DNA of 64,000 nt, from positions 9,525 to 73,524 of the forward strand of contig JACCGJ010000256.1 in assembly GCA_013407085.1 (NCBI GenBank), read 5' to 3'. Every line of letters begins with the position of its first letter. The stretch's first letter is position 1. Shown piece after piece: positions 46,270-58,324 of the stretch. Below the pieces are notes generated by a model. It saw only the letters and a program-made list of their open reading frames with translations. It was not told the DNA's origin and did no database searches. The stretch comes from Atriophallophorus winterbourni. Taxonomy: Eukaryota > Platyhelminthes > Trematoda > Plagiorchiida > Microphallidae. Made by a program: the position numbers and the translations under genes.

Positions 46270-49200
46270 CTGGAAATGAATAGACATCATGGCATTGTAT
46301 GTATTCATGAAAGCACAAGCCTGATTCAGGCAAAGTGCCGCACAGCCAAGGACTGCACGTGGGCTAAGATACTGTCAGGTTGCCCAAGCCTAGACAGATA
46401 TGAGGGGGAAATAAAAATAGAAAAAATAGAAATGGTAGTGAGACTCCAGCGTGTTTCAGCATGCAGCTCACTACCGTTGGCCAATCAATTTAGCACGATG
46501 TTAGCCGCACAGCACATAAATGCTGCACGATTGCACATCCGTGTATCAGAGTGTAAGCTTGAAATGAGAAAAATGTGCCTCGCAATCATAGACTGAGTTG
46601 ATGCCAGATCAAGGATAAACTAAAGAAGTGGTCGAGAAATTGCCATGATTATTTCGTTGAAACTCAATACATGTGACTTATGTGGGAAAATGATACTGCA
46701 CGACTGTACATTTACGTGGAGGATAATTTTTGTTCGCGGATCTGAAACAGTAGCTTGTTGGCATTACGATACACGATAACGTTTCCAGAACCCAAAATAG
46801 GAGTACTTTTGTGAGATATTTTGATAAAATACTTCAACGAATAATGTACTCCTAGGGGAATAAAAAGCTGTCAATAGTTGGTGTCCTTCCACAGCTTATC
46901 AAAGAATAAATATGGCATCCGACCTACATGTGCCTAGATCGAATTCTGCTCACAATGTACGAATCTCGGATTCTCTGTGCAGGCGTTTATGACGTCTAAG
47001 GCAGAGTGAAGAAAACCGTGTTATATCGAATGTGAAGCTTATTCCTCCGTGGATAAAACCGTATGACTTTAAAAGGTCGCAAACATTAAGGAATAGATCT
47101 CGTTTTCGAAACATGTGCATCGGAACCGGGACATCCCCATTGGGAGCGATTGTGTTAAATCTCGCGGTTGAATTGTTACAAAAGCAGATCTTCGCTTCGC
47201 CTGGCGGCGTCAAATCCACCCGCCAGATTGTATAAAACGAATTGGGGAGTGATGAATGGGCGGCAGCTGGTCAGTTACATCGCTCAAACATATTCGACCT
47301 ATCGAGACAAGTTGCTGCCACTCCATGTTAGTGGTTGTTTCGCTAAATCAAGTTAGTCAAACATAGGAACCGAATCAACCAGAACATCTTTCTGGTTTGA
47401 TTTTTGCCTCGACAAGTGTTACGCTCAATGTTATTTCTGGCGGCCTCCGTTCTGCATTCTAGCACAAACCACGAAGGAATCCTAGAACATTTTTTTAATT
47501 AATCTAACCGTATCGTGTTAAACAGATTGACTGACGCTGACGGACATGTTATCGCTTACCGCAGTGGGAACGATAGTAATCCAGTCGCTGCGAGAGGTCA
47601 GGAAACTCGTGGGTTAAGAAAGCTTCTCGAAAGATAATCGGTCAAACATTATAGCCATTGGGCAAGGGAATTTTGATACGACCTTAGATCGGAAGAGCGC
47701 ATGACAATAAGCAATGTAAGTGTTTTAACAAGAGCGGTAGCCCACAATACAACCCACAATTAGCGCCAACGGCAAAATTGTCAATTTTTGTTCGCGTGTG
47801 AGTGTCATCAGGATGAAGCCACGTTTTAATTTTGCACGTACACGTTTACGCAACAGACGAATGGCCACGATACAAGGGGGGTCTATAACTAGGTAATATT
47901 ATATTGTGAACGGATTTGCAATCATGCAGCATTTCTGTGTTGTGTGGCTAACATCGTGCTAAATTGATTGGCCAACGGTAATGAGCTGCATGCTGAAACA
48001 CGCTAGAGTCTCACTACCATTTCTATTTCTATTTTCCCCCTCATACCTGTCAAGGCCTGGGCAACCTGACAGTATCTTAGCCCACGTGCAGTCTCTGACT
48101 GTGCGGCACTTTGCCTGGATCAGGCTTTTGCTTTCATACATACATACATACATAAATCGCGAACTGCATGAAGAATTTGGTTGAAAGTTGTAATTGATGC
48201 ATCCTAACAGGTATATTCTTAGTTAAGTAAAAAAATTCACCAAAGCAACACGTATTAATGGCCCAAGGGGCTTCAAATAAAAAAACGATGGCGGCTACCT
48301 GGGTGATGCTGAAGCGCACGTTTTTTGTAGGCTTGCTTGATTTCTTCCTGAGATGCATTTTTCTTTATCCCAAGAATTTTATAGTAATCCATTTCTTTCG
48401 ATTTGGCCAAAGCACGCTTTGCGGCTTGTAAGTTTTGCTTGTGTTCGTGGCTCGGATCCATTTCCACCAGTTTTGTCCATTCCTCCACGGCTTTGTCAAA
48501 CAGTTCCAAAGCAGTATAGCTGCGGAAAATACGAACGAAGAATGTTTAAGTAGGGGGAATTTGAATCGCGATAAGATGTGGAGTGAATATTATTTCATCA
48601 AGAAACAAAGAGCGATCCACTCACGTTTCGTAAGGGCGTACTGTAGTGATGTATGCTGAAAGTGTTGTGATTGGTGAATCAAAGCAATGAGTCAGGCAAG
48701 TGGTAAGGATGACTGACTAAAAGGCTTAAAGATAGCGTAAACTGCACGCGGATACGAGCGCAGAAATTATACGATTCAACGATGGGCCTAGCAGCATTCC
48801 AGTAAAAGATAGCAAATTAGTCTACTGGACAACCGTGAAACAGCTCGATCCGGAGTGAAAATGCAGCATTCAGAAAACGGATTGGAAACAAACTCTAATA
48901 GAGCGGAGAGTACAGATGAATGTAAACTGATTAACATATTATAATGGACAACTGTATTACGAAGCACGCGATCGGTGGAGCAACGCTGAATGGAATAAAT
49001 TTTCCAGTAAAGGATGCACGTGTGTGCAATTGTGTTGTACCACTGACAGTATCTTGGCACACGTGTATGCTCTAACTGTGCGGCACTTTGCCTGGATCAC
49101 GCTTGTGCTTTCATACATACATACATACATATATACTGCACTATACATGCAGCGCTGTGCTAAAATGATGGACATCGGTAATGAACTACGCGAAAAGAAC

Positions 49201-52200
49201 TAAGAAGTCTCCAGGTCACTGTCAGACTATCGAGTAGTGACACAGATTGGGCAAAAAAACATACAAACTCTGCGGCAGGGTCATGCATCGCGGTTAGGAT
49301 ATCACTGTTCACTTAACTCGGTTGGGTGCCACTGACAACTTGGAATAGTGTCGATGTAAGGGTGTTCCGACTCTAACTTGTTACACACATATGGATGACT
49401 ACTAAACCGATTTTAATTGAGACCGCTCGTCTCCTTGGTGTAGGGGTCACGATGACAGACTACTTCGAAAACGTCAACTAACTTACTTAAAAGTTTGTTT
49501 AGGCCGCGACGACGGATAAATCTGCGATGTCTAACTGTGGGACATTGTGGAAATAACCAGAAGAATGGCTATAATGTCTAGCAAGACTACGGTTGGAAAA
49601 TAGAACGTCCGGACCATGTTCAACGCAGGCAACACGGTGCAAGTTACAGCCGAGATGTAAATGCGAACTAGTGTTGTCTGGTATTGCTGAATACAGGACA
49701 CAAAGACGATAACGATACCTTAATAATCGAGAGTTTGTCCTAATGCTGTCGAAAGCAGTCAAGAAAACTCTGATCAGATGAAAAGAATATTTGAGCATCA
49801 TTAAAAGCAGATACACCAAGATTTAACATGTATATTACCATCTGCTGAAGGAGGTTTCAGTAATCAATAAAGTATGACGACTGAGAGTCGCTAAACGAGA
49901 AATCTCATTCTTGCAACGAGATTAAAATGTTCAACTGGGAAACGGAAGTCGAGGGCACGAACGGGTTATGGCACAAGATGACACTGGATTGATGAATGAC
50001 AACGGAGATCAGCCAATTAGCGTTTAGCTAATAAATTAGTCATCAAAGGGATATGCTTAACCACAGACGAATAGATCAAGTGAAGTGAACGGAGAACGAA
50101 ATCGATCCAGTATGCAATGGTATAAATGAAGCAAATGTGAGTTCCAGTCATCTTCCGGTTGGTAAATGGAGGCTAAAGTTGAGGCGCACTTAGCAAAAGA
50201 TTGTTAAGCGAGATGTAAATACAAAAACCACCATGATCAACGATCCTTCCAGCCTTCACAACTTCAAGATATCACAATCAAACAAATCGGATACCTTCAA
50301 GAAACCGATGAAAGACGATGCGATCAAGACGGGCTTGTTCACAGTGAACAATGCTCTGAGAATAAATTGTTAGGGTGAATTTCGGCTTGAAGAAATTGCA
50401 GTATCAAGAATGGATCTTGTCATAAACCTTGAGATAGATTGATGACAAAAAACGACGGAAAGCGAAAGACGGTGCTTGTCGTAAAACGGAAACAAAAAAG
50501 CATTGCTCTACGGAAGGATTAAGAAAATGCATACTGCCGTAAACAAGCTTGCAGGTAAATTTGGGACCACCAAGTGAGCAGTTTTTAGTAAATAAATGGT
50601 TAAATAATCGGTAGAAGTAATGATCAAAATATATGTGGAACACTCCAAAAAACCATTGGCAGGCCGCTCCGTCTAACTCGGCGTAATTCAGACCAGCCGA
50701 ATTTGAGATACCGGTGGACTGTAATCTACCTACTAGAGAGATCCATAAGGCCATAGAATAAATGAGGAGCGAAAACCTGACAAGATCTCAAGTGAAACCT
50801 TGGACTACACCCACGCCATACAATCTTCAAGGAAATCTAGGTTTGAAAACACCTAGAATCACACTGTCCTTTCTAAGCGAGAAATTTAAAAAGACCGACG
50901 CCTTTGATATGCTGCTGAGAGAGGAACAGGAAGACCTTCACAAGAGCTCTTGCACATACCTAATCACTCAATTGGATCTCACATCTGATTGTCAACTTCA
51001 ACTTTTGCCAGGGCGGCTGACCAAACGCGGAGCATTTCTAATGGTATGGCTTGCCGGATTATACAGGGGCAACACGTAACGGAGTTTTTCCGTAGATACG
51101 AGGTAAATCAGGCCTGGTTGCTGTTACCATTACTAAACTTGCTTGTCATGAAGTGATTATAAAAACGCCTCAAGCCAAAAGAGAGGCATCCATTGCACAA
51201 GTTAATCTAACGTAGAATGATGTTGCACACGAAGAAGTGCGAGGAAAGATCAGGCTGGATGAAAAAGAACTCGAGATGGTTGACAGCTTCTGCTACTTTA
51301 ACATCGTCATTGATACCGAGTGGGACCGATGCAAATGTGTAAATTTGCATTAGACGGGTCGATGTAGTGTATGGACGGCTGAATAAAAGACTCAAGTCTC
51401 TTAAACCTAGCTATGAAAATGGAAGCAGTGTGGTCAAGCCTGTGCTGGTAAGGGTTCTGAGACGTAGATGCTGACAGTGAGGCATTTGCAAATAGGTGGC
51501 TTAGAAGACTGCTTGTGATATATTGGTATGTGATTATCGAGAAACAAGAAAGACGCTAGCGAAGAAAAACGACTGATAAACTTTCAGTGCTGATATGTCG
51601 AGGAAGATGTGGTATGGGGCAAGTGGTGAGCTTAGAAGATGAAGGAGACGAATTAAAAAACCTGGTTGATGGCTGACACCCCACCAGAGCTAAAGATTAG
51701 CGTGAGGAATCGGGTTTCCTGATTAGGCGAATCAATCAGTATGTTTTATGGGATTTCGTTTAATTGTAGCGCATATCTTACGTCACACCTGAAGCTGCTT
51801 TCGATTTCCGGATGGCCAATCGTCATGCTAATTTATATTCGTTCGTATCACATAGGACTAAGGACAAACATTTTAATAGAACATTAGAGTTCCGAGGAAG
51901 TTGTTTCATCGTATTTCGATAAAACAAGAATGTGAACGTTACATAGGAACAGCACAGACACACCATATTGAATTTCAAGCCAAATCTCCGTGAACATGGG
52001 CTTGATTCTTGGGAGCTCTTAGGTACTAGCATCGTTATGTTCCAAATAATCGTTTACAACTTTATTCAGTTTCATGATGGCATCTAGCATTTATCCAGCC
52101 ATAGCTATCATATTTTTGTTCTAAATTTCGCTAAAAGCGGTGCCGTGTGCAGCTGTCAAGAAATCTATGTTGTATAGGTTTCTCTGCTAAACATACCCAG

Positions 52201-53732
52201 GGTTTGCCATACATACGAACTTATCAGAACACCGAAACAATTAAGAAAGTTTTCGGTGGCCTACGTCTCACTATGGGCTAAATGCTAAAGTAAGGGAGCA
52301 AGCAAAAGTTCATTGAAGCATACATACACGCAGACATACATTGAACACATTAGTAATCCCGTATCATGCTCAAATTTTTAAGCGGATACAAGGCCAAAAA
52401 CAAGAACGAGAAAAGGCTCGACCATTTAAGAGCCGTGAAAAGAATGTTTTTTATAAATCACCATCATTGCCGATCGAGGAATTAGTTACGAAATACGAAA
52501 ACTTGGCAACAAACACAAACACGTAAATCAAATGAGAACAGTAAAACGCAATACATCAAAATGGTTGGTTTAACTTACGAAGCATAAGAGCGAACAAAAA
52601 CTCACCATTTGGCTCTTCGAACATAAGCTCGCGTGTAAGAAGGATCCAATTCGATCGCACGATTGCAATCTTCTAACGCAGCTTCGTATTTTTCCAACTA
52701 AAATAAACATGACGGTACGTACGCAACGACTTACGTTATACGCAGCACACGCACGGTTGCAAAATAGTTTAGAGTTCATAGCATCATGAAGAGGATCGAT
52801 GCTGAGAGCCTGAGAATAAATATCGTGAGCTTTTGAAAAACGACGCTCGTGAATAAAACGATTTCCTTCTTCTTTGAGGCGAACGAGTGTCTTCGCGCGT
52901 TTGATCGTTTTCTGGGTCTCGATGTGATCTGGATGCTGGCGCAGAACATGCTGAAAATGGCTAATTGCTTTGTCTAAATGATCCAGGTAAAACAAGCAAA
53001 GACCACGATAATATAACACTTCAACGGTCGGTTCATGTGACTTCAAAATAGATCTGGTAAAAAAAGTTAATTCAAAAACAATAAATTAATTACTCAATGC
53101 GCAATTTGGCTTCCGTGAACCGCTTCAAGCGAATGAGCAAATCAATCTTTTTTAAACCGAAATCCAAGGAACCGGGTGCTAAATCAGTGCATTTAGTAAT
53201 CAAATGGAGAGCCTTCAATGTGATTATAATGAGGGAACAAGCTTACGTAACGGGGATCAGATGAAAGTTGATTCTCATAAGCTGAATATGTTTGATGCAG
53301 CATATCTAATTGGTGCAACTGAAACGGCCGGATGTAAGAATAAAACTCAAACCTGTGTAACTAATTCTGGGTTATCTGGGTCCAAGGTTTTGACAGAATC
53401 ACATGCACGTTTGGCGTCTTCGACTTTCCCCAAGCATATACAACACTTGGCATACCGTAGCAATGCTTTGCAGTATGTGGGATCAAGCTGTATACTTCTA
53501 CGAAAAGTTTTAGATGTACGGTGCATCAGATATACCTGCTGGAATCATTAAAGGCCTCTGAGTAATTTTTTAACATCAGATACGCCGCTGCTCTATTGTT
53601 GTATAAGACAGCACTATTTGGATCCATTTCAATGGCCTTTGAATAACACTCGACAGCTTCCTCATAGGATCCTTTCTGATAGGCAGAATTTCCATCAATT
53701 TTGTAATTATTGACTTTAGTTGTATCAACCAT
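46120..53732 (-). CDS. DNAJC7: DNAJC7 (TPR2) co-chaperone homologue, partial
   Basis: DNAJC7 binds Hsp70 and Hsp90 through tetratricopeptide repeats and stimulates Hsp70 ATPase with its J domain, in the cytosol. Exons in transcript order: 53732-53536, 53497-53353, 53318-53247, 53212-53094, 53053-52735, 52697-52606, 48519-48299, 46269-46120. All phases match (2,0,0,2,0,2,1, ending in 1). The total is about 438 codons against roughly 494 in vertebrates, so about 50 residues of the C-terminus are missing; the last exon must lie below 46120 and I did not find it. The start ATG at 53732 lies eight bases inside a possible TTTCAG acceptor, so an untranslated first exon upstream is likely. Introns are 38, 34, 34, 40 and 37 bases, then 4.1 and 2.0 kb; the large ones hold SINE-like insertions and other repeats. 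Confidence 0.9.
46295..46546 (-). repeat. SINE-like element
   Basis: Full-length copy in the intron directly upstream (in gene sense) of the second J-domain exon of DNAJC7, 26 bases from its acceptor, so it supplies sequence close to the branch-point region. Confidence 0.8.
46940..47480 (-). mobile_element. RTE-type RT N-terminal remnant
   Basis: The minus-strand frame opens with WRVDLTPPGEAK, matching the start of the RT region in the 26.9-27.2 kb RTE (WSVDLTPPVEADMKLGIES). It continues with LLKSYGFIHGGISFTFD in the place of the RT 1 block. It lies in the J-domain intron of DNAJC7. Confidence 0.55.
47945..48157 (+). repeat. SINE-like element, opposite orientation
   Basis: Sense-strand copy (atcgtgctaaattgattggc to gctttcatacatacatacat) with a clean (CATA)n tail, in the J-domain intron of DNAJC7 and opposite to the gene. 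Confidence 0.8.
48299..48519 (-). CDS. DNAJC7 exon: last TPR and first half of J domain
   Basis: This exon encodes YTALELFDKAVEEWTKL and then the J-domain opening DYYKILGIKKNASQEEIKQA followed by YKKRALQHHP. The acceptor is ATTTTCCGCAG and the donor CCCAG|GTAGCC, phase 1. The catalytic His-Pro-Asp motif of the J domain is split: His-Pro and the first base of the Asp codon are here, and the rest is in the next exon at 46269. The intron between them is 2,029 bases and carries two SINE-like copies. Confidence 0.9.
49040..49195 (+). repeat. Two adjacent SINE-like fragments
   Basis: A tail half (ctgacagtatcttggcacac to catacatacatacat, 49044-49130) is followed by a head-like fragment (gcagcgctgtgctaaaatga to gtaatgaactacgc, about 49150-49195), both in plus sense. 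Confidence 0.6.
49200..51180. other. DNAJC7 intron, two uninterpreted frames
   Basis: 50762-51079 (plus; ITLSFLSEKFKKTDAFDML onward) and 50754-50404 (minus) are open for about 105 and 116 codons. Neither resembles a family I know. They adjoin an RTE remnant and may belong to a retroelement. Confidence 0.35.
51190..51700 (+). mobile_element. RTE-type RT C-terminal remnant
   Basis: Plus-strand frames give DEKELEMVDSFCYFNIVID and VYGRLNKRLKSLKPSYENGS, the connection region typical of RTE polymerases, then GGLEDCL and a frameshifted end. It lies antisense in the 4.1-kb intron of DNAJC7. Confidence 0.6.
51700..52590. other. DNAJC7 intron, nothing recognised
   Basis: End of the 4.1-kb intron. No repeat shared with the rest of the window. 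Confidence 0.5.
52606..53732 (-). CDS. DNAJC7 TPR exon cluster (six exons, five mini-introns)
   Basis: Six exons encode the TPR array. 53732-53536 has the first TPR (KIDGNSAYQKGSYEEAVECY). 53497-53353 includes SIQLDPTYCKALLRYAKCC. 53318-53247 is a 24-codon micro-exon (LHQLDMLHQTYSAYENQL) that fits the EFKNANAVMEYEKIA region of the human protein. 53212-53094 includes LKKIDLLIRLKRFTEAKL. 53053-52735 includes VLYYRGLCLFYLDHLDKA and EEGNRFIHERRFSKAHDIYS. 52697-52606 includes LEKYEAALEDCNRAIELDPS. Each match is close to vertebrate DNAJC7 in order and spacing. Without the 34- and 40-base introns the frame would be broken by stops, so the mini-introns are required. Confidence 0.88.
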
Positions 53733-53739
53733 TAGGACC

Positions 53740-54270
53740 TGAAAGCGAAATCAGGAAACAAGTGCAATTTTAATTGAAAAATTAAAAAAAATAATGAACA
53801 GAAAATACACACGAAAAAGACTATTTTAATAGCATATTTTCTTGCGTGTCCATTTGGCGTCGTGGGACTGTTGTGATTCAGCATGTAGTAATAGTGGAAA
53901 CTCTCTGGTTCATAGGTACCATCCAAATACATGCAACGATTACGTGATTGCTTCGTTAAATGCCACCTCTCGCAAAATGCCCAAATATGGCGTTTCATCC
54001 CAGAACTGTAATATTGTCACACAAGGATTATGATGACGATTCCAAACGAATTCATGTCCTTTGCAATCTCCGTGTATTAAGGACATTTTCTTACGGCTGA
54101 TTGATACTCACGTAATCTCTCACAGTTCACAATTTTTGATGGTGATTTCTAGATCAACATCATGTCTGGGGGCATACAGTGCGAAGAAACAGACAGCGGA
54201 AAAGCAAAGGCGTAAAAAGAAATCTGTGACTGAATGCCCTTTTATATGTAAAAAGGTATGACACAAGGAT
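53740..54270. other. Region upstream of the DNAJC7 start codon
   Basis: A TTTCAG acceptor-like site at 53741 on the minus strand suggests a 5' UTR intron here. A minus-strand frame at 53998-53732 (KRHIWAFCERWHLTKQSRN onward) is open but unrecognised. No core promoter element can be pointed to. Confidence 0.35.
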
Positions 54271-54284
54271 ATAGTTTGTAAAAT

Positions 54285-54524
54285 GGTATGGTATGGTATG
54301 AAAGCACAAGCCTGATCCAGGCAAAGTGCCGCACAGTCAGAGACTGCACGTGGGCTAAGATACTGTCAGGTTGCCCAGGCCTAGACAGATATGAGGATCG
54401 AAATAGAAATAGAAATGGTAGTGAGACTCCAGTGTTTTTCAGAATGCAGCTCACTACCATTGGCCAATCAATTTAGCACGATGTTAGCCGTACAGCACAG
54501 AAATGCTGCACGATTGCACATCCG
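54285..54524 (-). repeat. SINE-like element, full length with TSD
   Basis: Reference copy of a roughly 240-base family present about 20 times in the window. It is flanked by TTTGTAAAAT at 54275-54284 and 54525-54534. On its sense (minus) strand it begins CGGATGTGCAATCGTGCAGC, has a block with ctgtctaggcctgggcaacc, and ends gcttgtgctttcataccatac, a CATAC-type short tail. Sense strand is inferred from the tail and from truncated copies. No open frame is shared by copies. An A-box-like TTGGCCAATGGT occurs but no convincing B box, so polymerase III transcription is unproven. Confidence 0.85.
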
Positions 54525-54539
54525 TTTGTAAAATACAGG

Positions 54540-56640
54540 ATACACACGATGAACCGCATGAGTGGTACCGACTACGGTTTGCTGGTATATTCCATGAGGT
54601 TTTTGAACGACTTGCTAAACGGATATTTTGGACCGATCCGAGTAAACGAAAATTTCAGAATCAGCCTAGCGCTATGGCCAGTTTCCATATCTCAGTGCGT
54701 AAAGTCAGAAAGTGATACATTCATATATGAAGAGCTGCGACTAAGTTGCGGGACACAAAGAGGCATTCTTAGAATGTATCACAAACATCGCGTCCGGGGT
54801 ATCATCAGCATTTTCTTAAAGCCGAAGTTTTTTGAGTTTAACGTCAATCGACATAAATCTACGTTAGCAGCACGATGCGGTTGCTAAAGGCGAGCGATCC
54901 TTCGAAAGCATTGTGTCAAATACAAAAATCCAATGGGCATTTTCTCGGAGCTAACAGGTTTCTCAACCATTAAAAACGTAGCATTCATGACTGCATTATG
55001 CACTCGACTTCATAAACGGCGAAGGATAGCAAACGTCAGGCTACTTTGCATACAAGCCGAAAGATCACTTCCGCAAAAAACCACCACCAGCAAATATGCA
55101 GCTGCCAAGGTAAATGAAGCTATCGATTAGTTCTAAAGTGCCATCTTAAACAAGATTGTGTACACAAAATTTCTAATTCCCCATACTGTAGAATTCTACC
55201 GGAAGTCTGACAACATCATACTTTCCAAATCTTACCAAATTTCTTCAGCACTATTTAATTCAACATAGAGTTCCATACTTTCGCTTGAATAGTTGACTTG
55301 GTGTGAAATCATGATATCTAAAACCGGCCAGAATAAAACCAAATATATTATTCATAAACATGTTATTCCAGCTTAGTACTCTACTGGTGAAGAAAGATGA
55401 AAGTCGATATTTTAAAAGCCACGAAAATGAATCTGGTGGCCCGATGTTTTTTCACAGAAGTAACACTGTCCTCCTTCGCTTTAACACTGAGCAACTAGTG
55501 TTCCTCTCTAACAGAACAGAACGCGTCCCTTAATCCACAGGTTAGCAAGTAACGTTACAAATTCGCATTCTTATACAATAACGTTACTAGGGCCCGTTGA
55601 CCTAGTACCTTGTGGCGATCAAAGTTCTGAAGGTTATCTTGAATCACCGATTCAATAAGTCTTGAGACAAAGTGTCAGTGTAGCGTTAACTCTCCACAAC
55701 CGTTCCCAATATTTCATCGAATAGCTAATCTGTTTGAGTTTAGTAAGTCTTTGTGACGCACCAATCTAAACAGAAAGCAACTGGCGTTTGTTCATTGATT
55801 GAGAATAATTTGTAGAAATCCACTGTTTGGCTACAAGGGAAGACAACTCACAAACATTCGACGTGACTATTTACAAGAAGTATTGACCTTTATACTACTG
55901 TTCCCTAATACTATCTTTTGGAATTCAAGAATGATGCATACGTTAGAATAAGTTAGCATGGTACTCCATCAGAACCGAGGTGGGCCATTAGGCCTGACCA
56001 CATTCAAGTGCCCTTCTGCTGTCCTAGGTTTGACGCCTATTCGTACCCAGATACTGACTCACACTAATTCGTGGTCATATTCTAGAAAATAAATCAAGTA
56101 GGAGCGGAAATCGCGCAAAACACAACGCCATGAAGGGTTAATGGCTGTATCATCAATAATCAAAGTTGGCATCACACCGGTAGCAAGTAACATATGCTCA
56201 ACTTTCATACAACTATGAAAAAAATAATAAAAGATGGAAAAGGACATGACTTAAACAGCTACGGAATCTATAGAAGAATAAACATAAAGAAACAGGTATG
56301 AAGTGCCTACACATCGAATGAAACAGGCATTCAATCGATTTTCGTGAACGAGTAGAGAGACAACAGCACGATAGCCTCCTTGCACCTTTCGCTGTTGTAC
56401 ATTAAAGCTTTCCCCGCACTTCATTTGACAACATACAAGATTAAGCAAAAATGTCCAAGAAAATGCGCCGATTTGGAAAGGTTACTAGTAAGGGTCTTTC
56501 ACTGCCTTTGACCACCACGAGATCTACATCAATCGGGATACAATGCCACAAAAAATTCCGCTTAGAAAGTCAGCGGTCCATAAAACGTGACCCAATCAGC
56601 GTAATGTGTGCAGGTTAATCTGGTTTTTTTAATCAACAAT
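54540..56640. other. No recognisable gene
   Basis: Plus-strand frames at 54549-54887 and 54933-55130 and minus-strand frames at 56448-56059 are open for 60 to 110 codons but unassigned. The first, with GTQRGILRMYHKHRVRGI, may be a retroelement remnant. Confidence 0.35.
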
Positions 56641-56641
56641 A

Positions 56642-56857
56642 TGTATTTATGAAAGTACAAGCCTATTGCAGGCAAAGTGCCGCACAGTCACAGACTTCAC
56701 GTGGGCTAAAATACTGTCAGGTTGCCACAGGCCTAGACAGACGAGAAAGAAAATAAAAATGGAAGTGTTAGTGAGACTTCAGTTTGTTTCAGCATGCAGC
56801 TTACTACCATTGGCCAATCAATTTAGTACGGTGTTAGCCGCCCAGCAAAGTAATACC
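56642..56857 (-). repeat. SINE-like element
   Basis: Diverged copy (agtacaagcctattgcaggc to agccgcccagcaaag) lying at the 3' end of an RTE remnant. Confidence 0.7.
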
Positions 56858-56859
56858 GA

Positions 56860-58205
56860 AGAGCTTATTACCCAGAGCATCGTTGCCTGTGTGATGGTAA
56901 CAGCTACCTCCCAAAACACTGTGGATACAGTGGTTGTCGAACGCTTGAAGACGCCAGACGGGCTCTTTACGTAAGGTCCAAGTTTTGCAACCATACACCA
57001 TATCCGTCGCTTTGTAGATCCTAAATTTAAGTAATAAATAATGTTTTTCTCACGCCCGAGCTGACCTAGGTTGTGGTATCCTACGGTTGTGTTAAAAATG
57101 CACGTCGAAGCCTAACCATCTAGCGATGCAGAATTATTGATACAACAGAAAAATACGTAAAACAATCTACAGTTTCCAGCGCGTTATTGCCAAGTAATAG
57201 AGTGCCGTTTGATAAATTGATGTCCTGCAGCAGAGCGCTGCAACTGAAAAGTGTAAAACGTATTTAAAATACTGGCTAGTTAGTGCAATATAGTCTGCGC
57301 ATCTGTGTACGAGTCAAAAGCAGAAGTATATCAAAAGTGAGGTCAAAATCAAGGAGCCTTCAACCGGGTGTAATGTGAACTTTGATAGTTGCATTGACAT
57401 CTATTACGAAATTAAAAAACGGAAATCCTGGTCGGACGCTAATTGTGGTAGGGATTTTCGTGGAATGCCTTTGTACAACAAGGTGTTAAACGGGACATTC
57501 CCATCAACCCATATAAAACCACTTTTGATGTCTGAAAAGGTCATTATTGTCGATAAGTGTGCAACAGTTCTAATATCTTTCAAAGAGTAAAAATGTGGTC
57601 ATTACAGCCTCTGTCAGGCCAGAAGCCAGCTTGCAGCTCTCGCATCTACAATTACCTGTGATATTAATCGTCAAAGACAGATTGACGCTAATAATCTCGT
57701 GATGATAATAGTAAGACTTATCCCTCGGTGATTAGTGCAAGTTCTTGTCACCAGCTTTTGAATATCGGTATCATAGCCGATTCTCTGCAACTCTGATAGA
57801 TGGATTCTGACAACTACATCTCACGAAGAAGATTGCCTAATGTACTGCAGTTTTTCTACGTTGTACAGCTAAGTGTGGTAATTTGATCTGCACCGGCAGT
57901 GATCTGCGTGCGGAATAACGCTTGAGTCTCACTGCCACTTCTATCTTCTACTTTCATTCTCATATTTATCTATGCCTGAGAAAATTGACAATATCTTAGC
58001 CCTTGTGAAGTCAATAGCTGTGCGGTAGTTTGCCCTGATCAGGAACGTGATTTTATACAAACAGATTGACTCGGATTAAGCAACCTTTCTAAAACAAAAC
58101 AGATCGTATAGCATCAGGGCCAGTAGCCTTGATTCGTTTCACACATTTCATAGTTCCTCTAATTTCTAAATCATTAGTAGGATCTATGCTATCAGGCCAA
58201 GGATC
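56860..58205 (-). mobile_element. RTE-type remnant hit by SINE-like copies
   Basis: The minus strand gives scattered RTE segments. The best is near 57000-56870: YKATDMVYGCKTWTLRKEPV followed by RLQAFDNHCIHSVLGGS, the C-terminal region of RTE RT. Frames are broken every few tens of codons. SINE-like copies sit at 56642-56857, 57900-58065 and 58218-58324. Confidence 0.55.
57900..58065 (+). repeat. SINE-like element, diverged
   Basis: Sense-strand copy (ctgcgtgcggaataacgctt to aggaacgtgattttatac) with about a quarter of positions changed, so older than most others. Confidence 0.6.
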
Positions 58206-58217
58206 ATACTGTATCAA

Positions 58218-58324
58218 TGGTATGGTATGGTATGAAAGCACAAGCCTGATTCAGGCAAAGTGCCGCACAGTCAGAGACTGCACGTGGGCTAAGTTACTGT
58301 CAGGTTGCCCTGGCCTAGACAGAT
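58218..58324 (-). repeat. SINE-like element, 5'-truncated, with TSD
   Basis: Only the tail half is present, from tatctgtctaggccagggca (sense) to the CATAC tail. It is flanked by ATACTGTATCAA at 58206-58217 and 58325-58336. Truncation at the end opposite the tail fixes the sense strand. Confidence 0.85.

Noticed and set aside
46258..46596. 112-codon plus-strand ORF
   Set aside because: It lies within a SINE-like copy; similar short ORFs occur at every copy of the family.
53732..53998. Minus-strand ORF directly upstream of DNAJC7 as extra N-terminal coding sequence
   Set aside because: It is separated by a TTTCAG acceptor-like site and resembles nothing in DNAJC7; the ATG at 53732 fits the TPR start.
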